This document shows positions 41,419 to 52,889 of a stretch of DNA of 56,034 nt, one piece after another. The DNA is from an uncultured Bacteroidales bacterium (GTDB lineage: Bacteria; Bacteroidota; Bacteroidia; Bacteroidales; UBA932). The notes beneath the pieces were generated by a model. That model saw only the letters and a program-made list of their open reading frames with translations, did not search any database and was not told the origin of the DNA. Position 1 is the first letter of the stretch. Each line of letters opens with the position of its first letter. The stretch spans positions 1-56,034 of the forward strand of contig ONSU01000010.1 of the NCBI GenBank assembly GCA_900320545.1. Reading direction: 5' to 3'. The translations under genes were made by a program, and so were the position numbers.

Positions 41419-44400
41419 GTGCTGAGGAGATTTGCATTATCTACCGTCCGCTGGATTGTCAGGCATCGCGTCGCGCTCTTTATCGCAACGCTCGCAGTCG
41501 CAGTCTGGTGCGCGTGCCTGATTCCTCAGATCAACATCAATACGGATATGTCCCGCTACCTGCCGGAGTCCTACGAGATGAAGCAGGGTATGGATATCCT
41601 CGATGCGGAATTCCCCGACCTCAAGACACAGGGCGAAGCATTCACGTCGGCATTCTCTCAAGGGGAGGAAACCCTGCCGAAAGGGCTTGGCAAGACGATT
41701 ATCATCGGCGTCGTACTGGTGTTCGTCATTCTGCTCATCATGAGCACGTCGGTCCTGGAGGTCGTCCTGTTCCTGATTACCGTCGGGGTCGCCGTCCTCA
41801 TCAATGTGGGCTCCAACGCCCTTCTGGGCAGTGTCTCCCTTACGACCAACACCATTGCGCCCGTGCTGCAGATGGTCCTTTCGATGGACTACTGCATCAT
41901 CCTGATGAACCGTTACAGGGAAGAGCGCACCCGGGGGAAGCAGCGGGTGGAGGCGATGAATCTCGCCGTCGGCGGATCGGCCTCCACCATCCTCAGCAGC
42001 GCGTTCACGACCGTCGTGAGCCTGCTGATGCTCTGCTTCATCAAGCTCAAGATCGGAGCCGATCTCGGTTTCGTCCTCGCCAAAGGCGTGACGATCTCGC
42101 TGATCTGCAACTTCACCCTCCTTCCGGCCCTGATCATCTGGTGCAGCAAGGCCATCGAGGCCAGCCGGAAGAAGGTGCCGGTGCTACCTGCTGCGCCGAT
42201 GGCCCGTTTCCAGTACCGCTTCAGGATTCCGATCGCGATTATTTTCCTTATCGCGTCCGTGACGTTTACAATCCTGCAGTTCAGGACGCCGATTTTCTTT
42301 GCGCCGCCCAAATGGGAGGACGACACCCCAGACTCGACCGCTGTGGTCGACAAGTACAATCCCCTGCTCCTGATCTACGACAATGCCGATACGGAAGCGA
42401 TCATCGCCCTTCTGGACACCATCGCTACCGACCCGAAAGTGGTGGATTGCTACAGTTATCCTACGCTGGCCACCAAGCCCCGCACGCCCGGAGAGATGAC
42501 GGCGCTCTTCCGTGCCCACGCCGGGGACGACGTTCCCGAAATGGCGGAAGACCTGCTGAAACTGGTCTATTACGCCCACGCCCATCCGGACAGGACCGAG
42601 AAATACAGTCTCGACGACCTCAAGCAGTCCTCGGAAAATCTCCGCCAGAGCGGACTCATTCCGCCGGACAAGGATATGGACTTCGAAGGTATGATTCAGA
42701 GGGCCATTCTCAAGGCGACGGCGCCGGTGAAGCCGAAGAAGACGACCGGAACAAGTGTGGCGCCCGCCGAAAATACCGGAGAGCGGATTCCGGAACAAGT
42801 CCGGGATGACGGCAGCGCACAGGGTAACGGTGATGCACAGGGGGATGGAAGCACACAGGGCGGTAATGCACAGGGTGCTGGCGGCACGCAGGGTAACGGT
42901 GATGTACAAGATAATGGAGGCACGCAGGATAATGGCGGTACGCAGGGCGGCGGCCAGCAGACGCAGCCCGTGGATCCGTCCAGGCCGACGTACGAGCAGA
43001 TTACGACGCCGATGACGGCGGCGGAACTGGCCGAATTCCTCGAAACCAATCCCCAGCAGGTATCGCTCCTTTTCCGGATGGCCGGGAAGAAGGGAGGCAA
43101 GATGAGTCCCAACGAATTCATCCGCTATGTCCGGAGGAATATCCTCGGCAAGAAGGCATACGCCGCGTTCCTTCCGAAGGGGACGAACGAGCAGATGAGC
43201 AAGGCCGAGGCGCTCTATGACGAGATTCTGGCGGCCGGCCCGACGAAGGTGCCAGAGCAGAGCGGCGAGGATGTCGCGCAGCAGATTCCGGAACAAGTCC
43301 GGCATGACGGCGGAGATGGGCAGAATGACGTGGCGCAGCAACAGGCCGGCCAGCCTGACAATACGGGGCAACAGTCCGGGGCGCAACAGGGCGGTCAGGC
43401 CGGGGGACAGAATGCCGTGACGCCCGCCGCGGAGCCGGCGAAGAAGCCGGTCAAGGAGGTCGCCACTCCGATTGACAAGTTGCTGGACATGTATATGAGC
43501 GGCAAGAAGTATCCTGCCGATGTGATCGCGCGGAGACTGCGGAGGGTCGGAGTTCCCGTCACGGATCAGGAGATGGATCTCTTCTTCCTCTACACGGCCG
43601 CGTCCCAAAGCGACGAACCGACCGAGAAACTCTCTCCCGTGCACCTGCTGACCTATCTGGCGGATACGCTGTTCACTTCGCCCGCCCTGGCGGGGCTCGC
43701 ACCGGACGATATTCGGAATACCATCACGCACGCACGCGATTCCATCCTTACCGGTGTCAGCGTCCTCCAGGGAGAAAAGCATTCCGCCGCAGCCGTCCTT
43801 ACGACCTATGATGTGGAATCCGAAGAATCCTTCGCTTTCATCGAGCGCATCCAGAAACTGAGCGACGAGAAACTCTCCCAGGACAGCTACTGGGTTGGCG
43901 AATGCGAAATGTACAAGGAACTCAAGGACGGATTCCCGCAGGAACTGGCGCTGCTGACGCTGCTCACCGTGATTTCCATCTTCATCATCATCGCCCTCAA
44001 CTTCCGGTCGGTACTGATCCCGATTCCGCTTATCATGACGGTGCTCTCGGGCGTATATATCAACGTATGGGCCGCAGGTCTGGGCGGACAGAGCATGTAC
44101 TATCTGGCATACCTGATCGTACAGGGCATCCTGATGGGCGCGACCATCGACTACTCGATCCTCTTCACCTCTTACTATCTGAGCAACCGCCAGAATATCG
44201 GCCCGCTCGCCGCGCTGGAGGCCGCCTACAAGGGTTCCTCCCACTCCATCCTGACGTCAGGAAGCATCCTTGCGCTCGTCTCCCTCGTGATGTCGTTCTC
44301 GATGCCGGACATGATCGTCGCCTCCATCCTGAAGAGTCTCTCGGTCGGCTCCTTCGCCGTACTGATCTTCATCATCTTCCTGCTGCCAGGCGTCCTGGCC

Positions 44401-44445
44401 AGTATCGATCCGATCCTCAAGCCGAGGAAGAAGTTCCAGAAATGA
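41419..44445 (+). CDS. MMPL/RND-superfamily membrane protein with low-complexity insertion
   Basis: About 1008 residues in two membrane halves. The first has TM1 (16-35), then only about 55 residues, then five helices with SMDYCIILMNRYREER. The second has TM7 (about 276-295), a large non-membrane part (300-835), then helices including GATIDYSILFTSYYLSN. Such proteins are proton-driven lipid or small-molecule exporters, normally with two similar periplasmic domains; here the first is nearly absent. The second contains Gln/Gly-rich stretches (about 460-515 and 620-670) and two repeat-derived IPEQVR peptides. The start was set at GTG 41419, the first sensible codon after the promoter; a longer frame begins inside the promoter. 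Confidence 0.85.
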   Translation: MLRRFALSTVRWIVRHRVALFIATLAVAVWCACLIPQININTDMSRYLPESYEMKQGMDILDAEFPDLKTQGEAFTSAFSQGEETLPKGLGKTIIIGVVLVFVILLIMSTSVLEVVLFLITVGVAVLINVGSNALLGSVSLTTNTIAPVLQMVLSMDYCIILMNRYREERTRGKQRVEAMNLAVGGSASTILSSAFTTVVSLLMLCFIKLKIGADLGFVLAKGVTISLICNFTLLPALIIWCSKAIEASRKKVPVLPAAPMARFQYRFRIPIAIIFLIASVTFTILQFRTPIFFAPPKWEDDTPDSTAVVDKYNPLLLIYDNADTEAIIALLDTIATDPKVVDCYSYPTLATKPRTPGEMTALFRAHAGDDVPEMAEDLLKLVYYAHAHPDRTEKYSLDDLKQSSENLRQSGLIPPDKDMDFEGMIQRAILKATAPVKPKKTTGTSVAPAENTGERIPEQVRDDGSAQGNGDAQGDGSTQGGNAQGAGGTQGNGDVQDNGGTQDNGGTQGGGQQTQPVDPSRPTYEQITTPMTAAELAEFLETNPQQVSLLFRMAGKKGGKMSPNEFIRYVRRNILGKKAYAAFLPKGTNEQMSKAEALYDEILAAGPTKVPEQSGEDVAQQIPEQVRHDGGDGQNDVAQQQAGQPDNTGQQSGAQQGGQAGGQNAVTPAAEPAKKPVKEVATPIDKLLDMYMSGKKYPADVIARRLRRVGVPVTDQEMDLFFLYTAASQSDEPTEKLSPVHLLTYLADTLFTSPALAGLAPDDIRNTITHARDSILTGVSVLQGEKHSAAAVLTTYDVESEESFAFIERIQKLSDEKLSQDSYWVGECEMYKELKDGFPQELALLTLLTVISIFIIIALNFRSVLIPIPLIMTVLSGVYINVWAAGLGGQSMYYLAYLIVQGILMGATIDYSILFTSYYLSNRQNIGPLAALEAAYKGSSHSILTSGSILALVSLVMSFSMPDMIVASILKSLSVGSFAVLIFIIFLLPGVLASIDPILKPRKKFQK
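42786..42811 (+). repeat. Palindromic repeat inside the MMPL gene, copy 1
   Basis: GATTCCGGAACAAGTCCGGG then ATGACG, read as IPEQVRDDG at the start of a Gln/Gly-rich stretch. Confidence 0.85.
43284..43309 (+). repeat. Palindromic repeat inside the MMPL gene, copy 2
   Basis: GATTCCGGAACAAGTCCGGC then ATGACG, read as IPEQVRHDG at the start of the second Gln/Gly-rich stretch. Confidence 0.85.
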
Positions 44446-44483
44446 CGGAGCCGTTAAGTGCAAACCACTGACACTTAGGCGCT

Positions 44484-44527
44484 TACGAAAAAGGCCTTAC
44501 TCGTTTTCGAGTAAGGCCTTTTTCGTA
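44484..44527. terminator. Perfect 20-bp hairpin between MMPL and groEL
   Basis: TACGAAAAAGGCCTTACTCG, a TTTT loop, and its exact reverse complement. A and T runs on both sides make it a bidirectional terminator for two convergent genes. Confidence 0.85.
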
Positions 44528-44648
44528 ATATGCTGTAAGTAAACCACTTACACTTTACGCACAGCGGCCACATTACGCCAACGGCAGTCGCATCACGCGG
44601 TTGGGAGGCCACATCACGCCAACAGAAGCCGCATCACGCGGCCGGCGG

Positions 44649-46588
<1,940 letters not shown>

Positions 46589-46718
46589 AGTATTATAAAT
46601 TTTAAGTGTTGTCACTGTACCCCTTCCGGGGCGAGGGAACATTTATCAACGCCCGTGCCATGCGGCGCGGACTGACAATTTGGCAGTGAATCGGGCGGAC
46701 GAAACGGCGGGAAGAAAT

Positions 46719-48152
46719 CTACAGGACATTGACGACCCCGGCCTTGACCTGGAAGAAATTGTCGGATCCATCCTGAAGGAGGCGGTACTCGCCGTGGTTG
46801 CCCCAGGGCGCGGGCCGGTCCTCGATGATCATGTCCTCCCCGGTATCATTACGGACATAAGAAGCAATCTCCGCCTGCCAGGAGCGGATCCGCGCCGTGC
46901 TCGCATTATAAGAGAATTCTCCGGCGACAAGCTCCTTCAGATACCCGACATAAGCCTCCCTCCATTCGGGATAGGACAGGATCTTGGCAATCAGCGGATT
47001 GTCATCATTTCCCCAGTGGAGGAGATCCTGCCGACCGGAATCCTCCAGACTTCCGCACTGAAGCGAGGTCCCGAGCGTATTGTCATAGTCATAGGGGATG
47101 AACCAGAAATGATAGTCGTATTTGTCGGAAGAGTCGAAATACAGGTAATAATTGTTGCAATTATTCCAATAGTCGTCCCACATCCCCACCGCCACGCTGA
47201 CAGCATAGGTCTTCAGAAGCAGGTCCACGTCTGTCACCGTCGAAATCCAGGTCCGGAAACTCTCGCCCGTCTTGCCGCGCACCTTGAGGATAAAATCCTT
47301 GATCTGGTTGAAGGCGGCCTGACGGAGATCGTCCTTCCGCGTGTTGGTCTTCAGTTCATAAGGCGGGTGGGAGGAATCATTATCGTCAATTCCGAAAAGA
47401 CCGTCGTCCGTGGAATTGAGCCGCGTATTCCAGCGGCATTTCCAGAGATTGCCGTCGATACTGCCGAACTGCTCTTCCCGGACCTTGAGGTAGTTCCGGT
47501 CCAGCTGCTCGAGCATCTCGTATACCCCCAGATACGTTTCGGAGGTATCTCCCGCCACCCGGATCCATACCCGAGCATAGACGTCGTTGACCGCCGTCCA
47601 TACGCCGAAACGGCGGAACAGGTCGTAGCAGTAAAGCTCGCGGCAATAGGCCGGATCGTCCTTGAACCACTTGAGATAGACCTGCCGGATTCCGTGGACG
47701 GTATGGGCCTTGTCCTCGACAAACAGACGGAAATTAAGCCCCATATGGAAGTGATGCCAGTCCGCATTGTCTCCGCCGTGCATCTCCCCCGCGCTTCCTT
47801 CGGGACGCCGGCGGGAGGTATTGCCTTTCAGGCGGAGCCCCGCATCCGTTATGCTTGTCGTCTCATTCCCCTTCACATAGCGGGCGTCGCAATGGATGTA
47901 CTCCACGGTCCCGGCATCCGCGTCATAGGCGGCGAGAAGCCGGTTCCATTCTTCCAGGGAAACGGAGATATGGATCTCCGGAATCACCGTGGGATCGAAC
48001 ACATATCGGGTAGCGGCCTTCCAATCGGTCGACGCATTCTCCTCCCCCGCTCCGGGAGAAATGATCTCCTCGTCCTTCAGGCAGGAAACCGGAAGGAGGA
48101 GAAGAAGCAGCGCCAGGAGCGGCAGCCTATTTCGCAGAGAATCGGTAAACAC
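46719..48152 (-). CDS. CotH-kinase-family lipoprotein
   Basis: About 477 residues. The N-terminus (NRLPLLALLLLLLPVSCLKD) is a lipoprotein signal with lipobox PVSC. The body looks like the CotH kinase family (PF08757): EIHISVSLEEWNRLLAAYD, GLRLKGNTSRR, HMGLNFRLFVEDKAHTVHG, YLGVYEMLEQLDRNYLK, and WFIPYDYDNTLGTSLQCG with the metal-binding Asp residues. CotH homologues phosphorylate surface proteins. The start is uncertain: no ATG precedes the signal closely, and a GTG at 48152 fits, overlapping the galM end by 26 bases. An ATG-started longer frame reads galM out of phase and was rejected. Confidence 0.82.
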   Translation of the reverse strand: MFTDSLRNRLPLLALLLLLLPVSCLKDEEIISPGAGEENASTDWKAATRYVFDPTVIPEIHISVSLEEWNRLLAAYDADAGTVEYIHCDARYVKGNETTSITDAGLRLKGNTSRRRPEGSAGEMHGGDNADWHHFHMGLNFRLFVEDKAHTVHGIRQVYLKWFKDDPAYCRELYCYDLFRRFGVWTAVNDVYARVWIRVAGDTSETYLGVYEMLEQLDRNYLKVREEQFGSIDGNLWKCRWNTRLNSTDDGLFGIDDNDSSHPPYELKTNTRKDDLRQAAFNQIKDFILKVRGKTGESFRTWISTVTDVDLLLKTYAVSVAVGMWDDYWNNCNNYYLYFDSSDKYDYHFWFIPYDYDNTLGTSLQCGSLEDSGRQDLLHWGNDDNPLIAKILSYPEWREAYVGYLKELVAGEFSYNASTARIRSWQAEIASYVRNDTGEDMIIEDRPAPWGNHGEYRLLQDGSDNFFQVKAGVVNVL

Positions 48153-49251
48153 AAGTGTGCGTATAGGTTTCGCCCGGCCGGAGCAGGGTAGAAGGGAAAG
48201 ACGGACAGTTGCAGGCGGCCGGCCACCGCTGGGTCTCGAGCACGAAACTGCTGCGGTACAGGAGCGGCTTGCCGTTCTTTCCGAAGTCGTTGCCGTCGAA
48301 GAAGTTGCCGCTGTAGAACTGGAGGCCGATCTGGTCGGTAAAGACCTCGAGGAAACGGCCGCTTCCGGGTTCATACACCGTGCAGGCCAGTTCCAGTCCC
48401 TCACCGCTGCGGTCGAGGCACCAGTTATGGTCGTATCCGTGTCCGCAGGCAAGCTGCGGGAAATCCTCGTCGATCCGTTCGCCGATGGCGCGTGCCGTGC
48501 GGAAATCCATCGGGGTGCCCTCGACGGGAGCGATCAGGCCGGTAGGGATGCCGAGGGTGTCGACCGGGAGGAAACGGCTGGCGTTGATGAAGATTTCATG
48601 GTCGAGAATGGTGCCTTCGCCCTCCCCCTTGAGGTTGAAGAAGGGATGATTGGCGATGTTGACGTGCGTCGGCTTGTCGGTCGTCGCCTCATAGTCGATG
48701 CGGAAGCAGTTGTCGGACGTGACGGTGTAGGTCATCGCGATGAGGAGGTTGCCGGGGAATCCCTCCTGCCCGTCCGCGTGGAGATACGAAAGGGAAAGAG
48801 AGGAATCCGTCACCTCGCGGACCTCCCAGACGACGTGGTCGAGCCCCTTGAAGCCGCCGTGGAGGGTGTTGACGCCATTGTCGTTAATGGGGGTATGGTA
48901 AGTCTCCCCGTCAATGGTGAAAGTCCCCTCCTTGATACGGTTGGCCACGGGACCGACACAGGCGCCGAGGAATCGCTCTCCCGGAGGATTCATATAGGCC
49001 TCGAGGGACTTGCGGCCGACGGCGACATCGGCGTAGTTGCCATCCCGGTCCGGCGTCCAGATGGACGCGACACGGGCTCCGTAATTGGTTACCTGAAGGG
49101 TCAGATCTCCGCCTTTCAGGGTATACAGGGCCACTTCATTCCCGTCGACTTCCCCTTTGAAGTCGTCGGGGTTCAGGAGCACAGGTTCCGCCACTTTCGA
49201 GGTGCAGGCCGCAGCCAGCACAAACACTGCCAGTAAAAATATTTTCCTCAT
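48127..49251 (-). CDS. galM: Aldose 1-epimerase, exported lipoprotein form
   Basis: Mutarotase that interconverts alpha and beta anomers of hexoses. The 374-residue product has a lipoprotein signal (MRKIFLLAVFVLAAACTSKV, lipobox AAAC), so it acts outside the cytoplasm. Family motifs: VTNYGARVASIWTPDR, GPVANRIKEGTFTIDG, NGVNTLHGGFKGLDHVVW with the first active His, ANHPFFNLKG with the second, and GYDHNWCL near the C-terminus. It overlaps the CotH-like gene, suggesting one operon. A TACTTTTG box is at 49303-49310. Confidence 0.93.
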   Translation of the reverse strand: MRKIFLLAVFVLAAACTSKVAEPVLLNPDDFKGEVDGNEVALYTLKGGDLTLQVTNYGARVASIWTPDRDGNYADVAVGRKSLEAYMNPPGERFLGACVGPVANRIKEGTFTIDGETYHTPINDNGVNTLHGGFKGLDHVVWEVREVTDSSLSLSYLHADGQEGFPGNLLIAMTYTVTSDNCFRIDYEATTDKPTHVNIANHPFFNLKGEGEGTILDHEIFINASRFLPVDTLGIPTGLIAPVEGTPMDFRTARAIGERIDEDFPQLACGHGYDHNWCLDRSGEGLELACTVYEPGSGRFLEVFTDQIGLQFYSGNFFDGNDFGKNGKPLLYRSSFVLETQRWPAACNCPSFPSTLLRPGETYTHTCVYRFSAK

Positions 49252-49302
49252 AACTGATGTAATGTTCGAAAAACCGGACAGATCGGATTTTCAGATTCGA
49301 TA

Positions 49303-49310
49303 CAAAAGTA
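49303..49310 (-). promoter_or_regulatory. Possible -7 box of galM
   Basis: TACTTTTG on the minus strand, 51 bases before the start; no clear -33 element. Confidence 0.4.
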
Positions 49311-49331
49311 ACAAAAATCAAAATATCTTCT

Positions 49332-49339
49332 TATATTTG
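49332..49339 (+). promoter_or_regulatory. Possible -7 box of the DUF3737-PatB operon
   Basis: TATATTTG 21 bases before the start codon at 49361; no clear -33 element. Confidence 0.45.
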
Positions 49340-49360
49340 TAAACTTATTGCAACAAATTA

Positions 49361-50206
49361 ATGAAAATAATTCAGGATAGCGTTTTCGGTGGGGAAAGAC
49401 CTTTGTATGGAGAGAAGCATCTCTTCCTGGAGCGCGTCATCATAGAGCCGGGCGAGTCGGCTCTCAAGGAAACGACTGACATAGAGGCGGTTAACTGCGA
49501 ATTTCAGGGGAAATACCCCTTCTGGGAATGTGACGGATTCACGGTCCGGGACTGCATCTTCCGGGAAGGTGCCCGCGCGGCGCTCTGGTATTCGAAGAAC
49601 TGCGTGATGGCCGACACCCTCATCGAGGCGCCCAAGATGTTCCGCGAGATCGAGAATGTTTCGCTGGAGAATGTCCGCATCCCGAACGCCCAGGAGACCT
49701 TCTGGAACTGCCGCGGCATCAAACTCCGGAACGTCGAAGTGCAGAAAGGCGACTACATCTACATGGGATGCAGCGACATCGACATCGACGGCTACCGCCA
49801 GCAGGGCAATTATTCCTTCCAGTATACCCGGCGGGTCACCATCCGCAACGCATACCTCGACACCAAGGACGCTTTCTGGCAGACCGAGGACGTCACCGTC
49901 TACGACTCCGAAATCCACGGCGAATACCTCGGCTGGTACTCCAGGCGGCTCCGCCTGGTCCGCTGCCATATCAGCGGGACGCAGCCGCTCTGCTACTGCG
50001 ACGACCTCGTCCTGGAAGACTGCACCTTCGCCCCGGACGCCGACCTCGCATTCGAATACTCCTCGGTACAGGCCGATATCCGCGGCCGCGTCACTTCCGT
50101 CAAAAACCCCCGTACCGGAAAGATCGTTTCCGACGGCTACAACGATATCATCCTCGACAGCAACATCAAATCCCCGGGTGACTGCCAAATCCTTACGCGC
50201 GTATGA
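49361..50206 (+). CDS. DUF3737 family right-handed parallel beta-helix protein
   Basis: 281 residues built of short repeated strands (KYPFWECDGFTVRDCIF, ETFWNCRGIKLRNVEV, DAFWQTEDVTVYDSEI, EYLGWYSRRLRLVRCHI), the look of a right-handed beta helix. It matches the DUF3737 family, a cytoplasmic protein of unknown role with no signal peptide. Its stop overlaps the start of the PatB-type gene (ATGA). The two are often neighbours in gut Bacteria, which hints at a shared pathway; that is an inference. Confidence 0.88.
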   Translation: MKIIQDSVFGGERPLYGEKHLFLERVIIEPGESALKETTDIEAVNCEFQGKYPFWECDGFTVRDCIFREGARAALWYSKNCVMADTLIEAPKMFREIENVSLENVRIPNAQETFWNCRGIKLRNVEVQKGDYIYMGCSDIDIDGYRQQGNYSFQYTRRVTIRNAYLDTKDAFWQTEDVTVYDSEIHGEYLGWYSRRLRLVRCHISGTQPLCYCDDLVLEDCTFAPDADLAFEYSSVQADIRGRVTSVKNPRTGKIVSDGYNDIILDSNIKSPGDCQILTRV

Positions 50207-51381
50207 CGAATTTCGATTTCGACACCGTCATCCCCCGCAGAGGCACCGACTGCGTCAAGTGGGACCATTTCGGCGGGGAATCCATCCCGATGTGGGTGGC
50301 GGATATGGACTTCCCGGCGGCTCCCGCCATCCGGGAGGCCCTGCAGAAGCGGCTTGACCACGGCATCTTCGGATACGAGCAGATTCCCGCGAGGTACTAC
50401 GACGCCGTCACGGGGTGGTTCGCCCGGCGGCACGGCTGGCACTTCGGGCCGGATGACATCATCCCGACGACCGGCGTGATCGCCGCCTACAGCGCCTGCA
50501 TCAAGGCGATGACCGTGCCCGGCGACAAGGTCATTCTCCAGACGCCTGTCTACAACTGCTTCTTCCCCGCCGTCCGCAACAACCGCTGCGTCGAGGCCCC
50601 GAGCCCGCTCCGCTACCACGACGGACGTTACGACATCGACTTCGAAGACCTGGAGCGGAAGGCCTCCGACCCGGCCGCCAAGGTGCTCCTGCTCTGCAAC
50701 CCCCACAACCCCGTCGGCCGTGTATGGACGCGGGAGGAACTCACCCGCATCGGAGAGATCTGCCTCCGGCACAATGTCTTCGTCATCTCGGACGAGATCC
50801 ACTGCGAACTCACCTATCAGGGACACGACTATACCCCCTACGGCTCCCTGGGAGAGCGTTTCGCAAAGGCATCCGCCACCTGCTGCTCCCCTACCAAGCC
50901 CTTCAACATCGCCGGCATCCAGATTGCCAACATCGTCGCGACCGACCCCGAAATCCGCCGCCGGATCGACCGGGCCATCAACGAGAACGAATGCTGCGAC
51001 GTCAACATCTTCGGCGTAGAAGCCCTGATCGCCGCCTACGACAGGAGCGGTCCCTGGCTGGACGCCCTGATGGAATATCTCAAGGCCAACGCGGAAGAAG
51101 TGTATCGCCGGCTCGGCGCCGAACTCCCCGATATTCCTGTCCTGCCGCTCGAAGGGACTTACCTGATGTGGCTCGACTGCACTTCCCTCGGCGACGGGCT
51201 CTGGGATTATCTGAAAGACAAAGCCGGTGTCGTCCTGTGCGACGGCGCCATCTACGGAGAAGCCGGACGCGGATTTCTCCGGCTCAATATCGCCTGCCCG
51301 CGGGCCACTCTCGACGAGGGTCTCGGCAGACTCATCCGGGGCATCAAGAATTATAAATCATATACTAACAACCAATCGTAA
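50203..51381 (+). CDS. patB: MalY/PatB-type PLP-dependent cystathionine beta-lyase
   Basis: Fold-type I PLP enzyme of 392 residues. It opens with the MalY/PatB signature FDTVIPRRGTDCVKWD and IPMWVADMDFPAAPAI. The cofactor site includes VIPTTGVIAAYS-type IIPTTGVIAAYSACI, CNPHNPVGRVWTREEL, VISDEIHCELTYQGHDYTP and the lysine in SPTKPFNIAGIQIAN. Likely splits cystathionine or related thioethers to homocysteine, pyruvate and ammonia; transaminase activity cannot be ruled out. Coupled to DUF3737 upstream; its stop overlaps the next start by one base (TAATG). Confidence 0.92.
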   Translation: MTNFDFDTVIPRRGTDCVKWDHFGGESIPMWVADMDFPAAPAIREALQKRLDHGIFGYEQIPARYYDAVTGWFARRHGWHFGPDDIIPTTGVIAAYSACIKAMTVPGDKVILQTPVYNCFFPAVRNNRCVEAPSPLRYHDGRYDIDFEDLERKASDPAAKVLLLCNPHNPVGRVWTREELTRIGEICLRHNVFVISDEIHCELTYQGHDYTPYGSLGERFAKASATCCSPTKPFNIAGIQIANIVATDPEIRRRIDRAINENECCDVNIFGVEALIAAYDRSGPWLDALMEYLKANAEEVYRRLGAELPDIPVLPLEGTYLMWLDCTSLGDGLWDYLKDKAGVVLCDGAIYGEAGRGFLRLNIACPRATLDEGLGRLIRGIKNYKSYTNNQS

Positions 51382-52883
51382 TGAAAAAAATCTTCCTTAT
51401 CCTGGCCTTCCTGGCCTCGACCTGCGTCGCTTTCGCATCCGGGATGGACGCCGAAGCCGGCAAGAAACCCAAGAAGCAGAAAGACACCACGGGCGTCAAG
51501 ACCGGACTCAACTTCGGTCCGCTCCCGGCCATCGGTTATTCGACCGACCTCGGCTGGCACTATGGTGTCCTGAGCGACATCTACTGGTACGGTGACGGTT
51601 CCAAGTACCCCGAGTACGTCTGGAAAGCCAATGTGGAGGTTTCCCGCTACAGCAAGGGCAACACCGTATTCCACACCTTCTTCGACTCGAAGTACATCAT
51701 CCCCGGCGGCATCCGTTTCAGCGCCGCGGCGTCCTACTTCCTTAACGACACCTACAACTTCTACGGCTTCAACGGCAACGCATCCCTGTACAACAAGGAG
51801 ATCGACAAGATCGTGAAAGTCAACCTTCCGACCGGTGAGGTTCCCGGACTGGGCACCTACATCATGAAGCGTGACATTCTCCGCGTGATGACCTGCTTCC
51901 AGGGCCAGTTCGGCGAGAGCAACTGGGGATGGGCCGCGGGCCTGAGCTACACCTGGTTCCGCTGCGGCGACGCCAAGAACCGGGGCCTGATGGACGAGAC
52001 GGGCGGCAAGAAGAACCGTTTCAACGTCTGGGAGGAAATTCCTTCCCTGTACCGCTTCTACCTTGACAACGGCATCATCCCGGCCGCGGAAGCCGCGGGC
52101 GGACACCATCTCGAACTCAAGGCCGGCGTCGTCTACGACACTCGCGACCACGAGAACATGCCTTCCAAGGGTACCAACCTCGAGGTTTACTTCTTCGGCT
52201 CGCCGGACATCCTCAACAAGAGGGCCAAGGCCGACCGCACCAGCTACCTCAAACTCGCCATCCACTTCAAGCAGTTCTTCCCGCTCGTGAGCGACAAACT
52301 CGTTTTCGGCGTGCACGCCGCCTACCAGGGAACGATCGCCGGCAAGGCGCCGTTCTATTCGCTGCAGAGCATCCAGAGCCTCAACATGAAGCAGATCAAC
52401 ACCGAAGGTCTCGGCTCCACCTGCACCCTGCGCGGCACCACTTCCAACCGCTTCATGGGCGACGGCTACGCCTGGGCCAATATGGAACTCCGCTGGAAAT
52501 TCGTCACCTTCGACTGGATCAACCAGCACTGGGCCCTCGCGCTCAATCCGTTCTTCGACTTCGGCGGCATCGTGCAGCCCTACCGCCTCGAGGCGATGAA
52601 GGAAGCCCGCCACAACTGGTACGCCAAGACCGACGCCGACAAGACCTACGCCGAGAAGGCTTTCGAAGCGCAGATCGCCGCACTCGATCCCAACCACAAG
52701 GCCGGTGACTACCTCTACAGCGGCGTCAAGGACAATGTCCACTTCGGCGCCGGTATGGGTCTCCACGTCATCATGAACACCAACTTCAACATTTCCTTCG
52801 AGTTCGCCAAGTGTATCAACCCGTTCATGCCGGGCAACGACGGCGTCTGGGGAATGAACGTCGGTCTGAACTATATATTCTAA
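51381..52883 (+). CDS. Omp85/BamA-superfamily outer-membrane barrel without POTRA domains
   Basis: 500 residues with a signal peptide (MKKIFLILAFLASTCVAFAS) followed by a short charged stretch (KKPKKQKD) and a predicted beta barrel. The YDTRDHENMPSKGTNLEVYF block and the FMGDGYAWANMELRWKF block match the surface-antigen (BamA C-terminal) barrel; the protein ends in Phe after alternating residues (GMNVGLNYIF), as outer-membrane proteins do. No POTRA domain fits between signal and barrel. Cargo is unknown; the following secreted nuclease and lipoprotein genes are candidates by position only. Confidence 0.85.
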   Translation: MKKIFLILAFLASTCVAFASGMDAEAGKKPKKQKDTTGVKTGLNFGPLPAIGYSTDLGWHYGVLSDIYWYGDGSKYPEYVWKANVEVSRYSKGNTVFHTFFDSKYIIPGGIRFSAAASYFLNDTYNFYGFNGNASLYNKEIDKIVKVNLPTGEVPGLGTYIMKRDILRVMTCFQGQFGESNWGWAAGLSYTWFRCGDAKNRGLMDETGGKKNRFNVWEEIPSLYRFYLDNGIIPAAEAAGGHHLELKAGVVYDTRDHENMPSKGTNLEVYFFGSPDILNKRAKADRTSYLKLAIHFKQFFPLVSDKLVFGVHAAYQGTIAGKAPFYSLQSIQSLNMKQINTEGLGSTCTLRGTTSNRFMGDGYAWANMELRWKFVTFDWINQHWALALNPFFDFGGIVQPYRLEAMKEARHNWYAKTDADKTYAEKAFEAQIAALDPNHKAGDYLYSGVKDNVHFGAGMGLHVIMNTNFNISFEFAKCINPFMPGNDGVWGMNVGLNYIF

Positions 52884-52889
52884 AATTCC

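Noticed and set aside
46589-46718. CIRCE heat-shock operator before groES
   Set aside because: No TTAGCACTC-N9-GAGTGCTAA-like inverted repeat is visible.
48153-48452. N-terminal extension of the CotH-like protein
   Set aside because: The extension is galM read in another frame and would put 100 polar residues before the lipoprotein signal.
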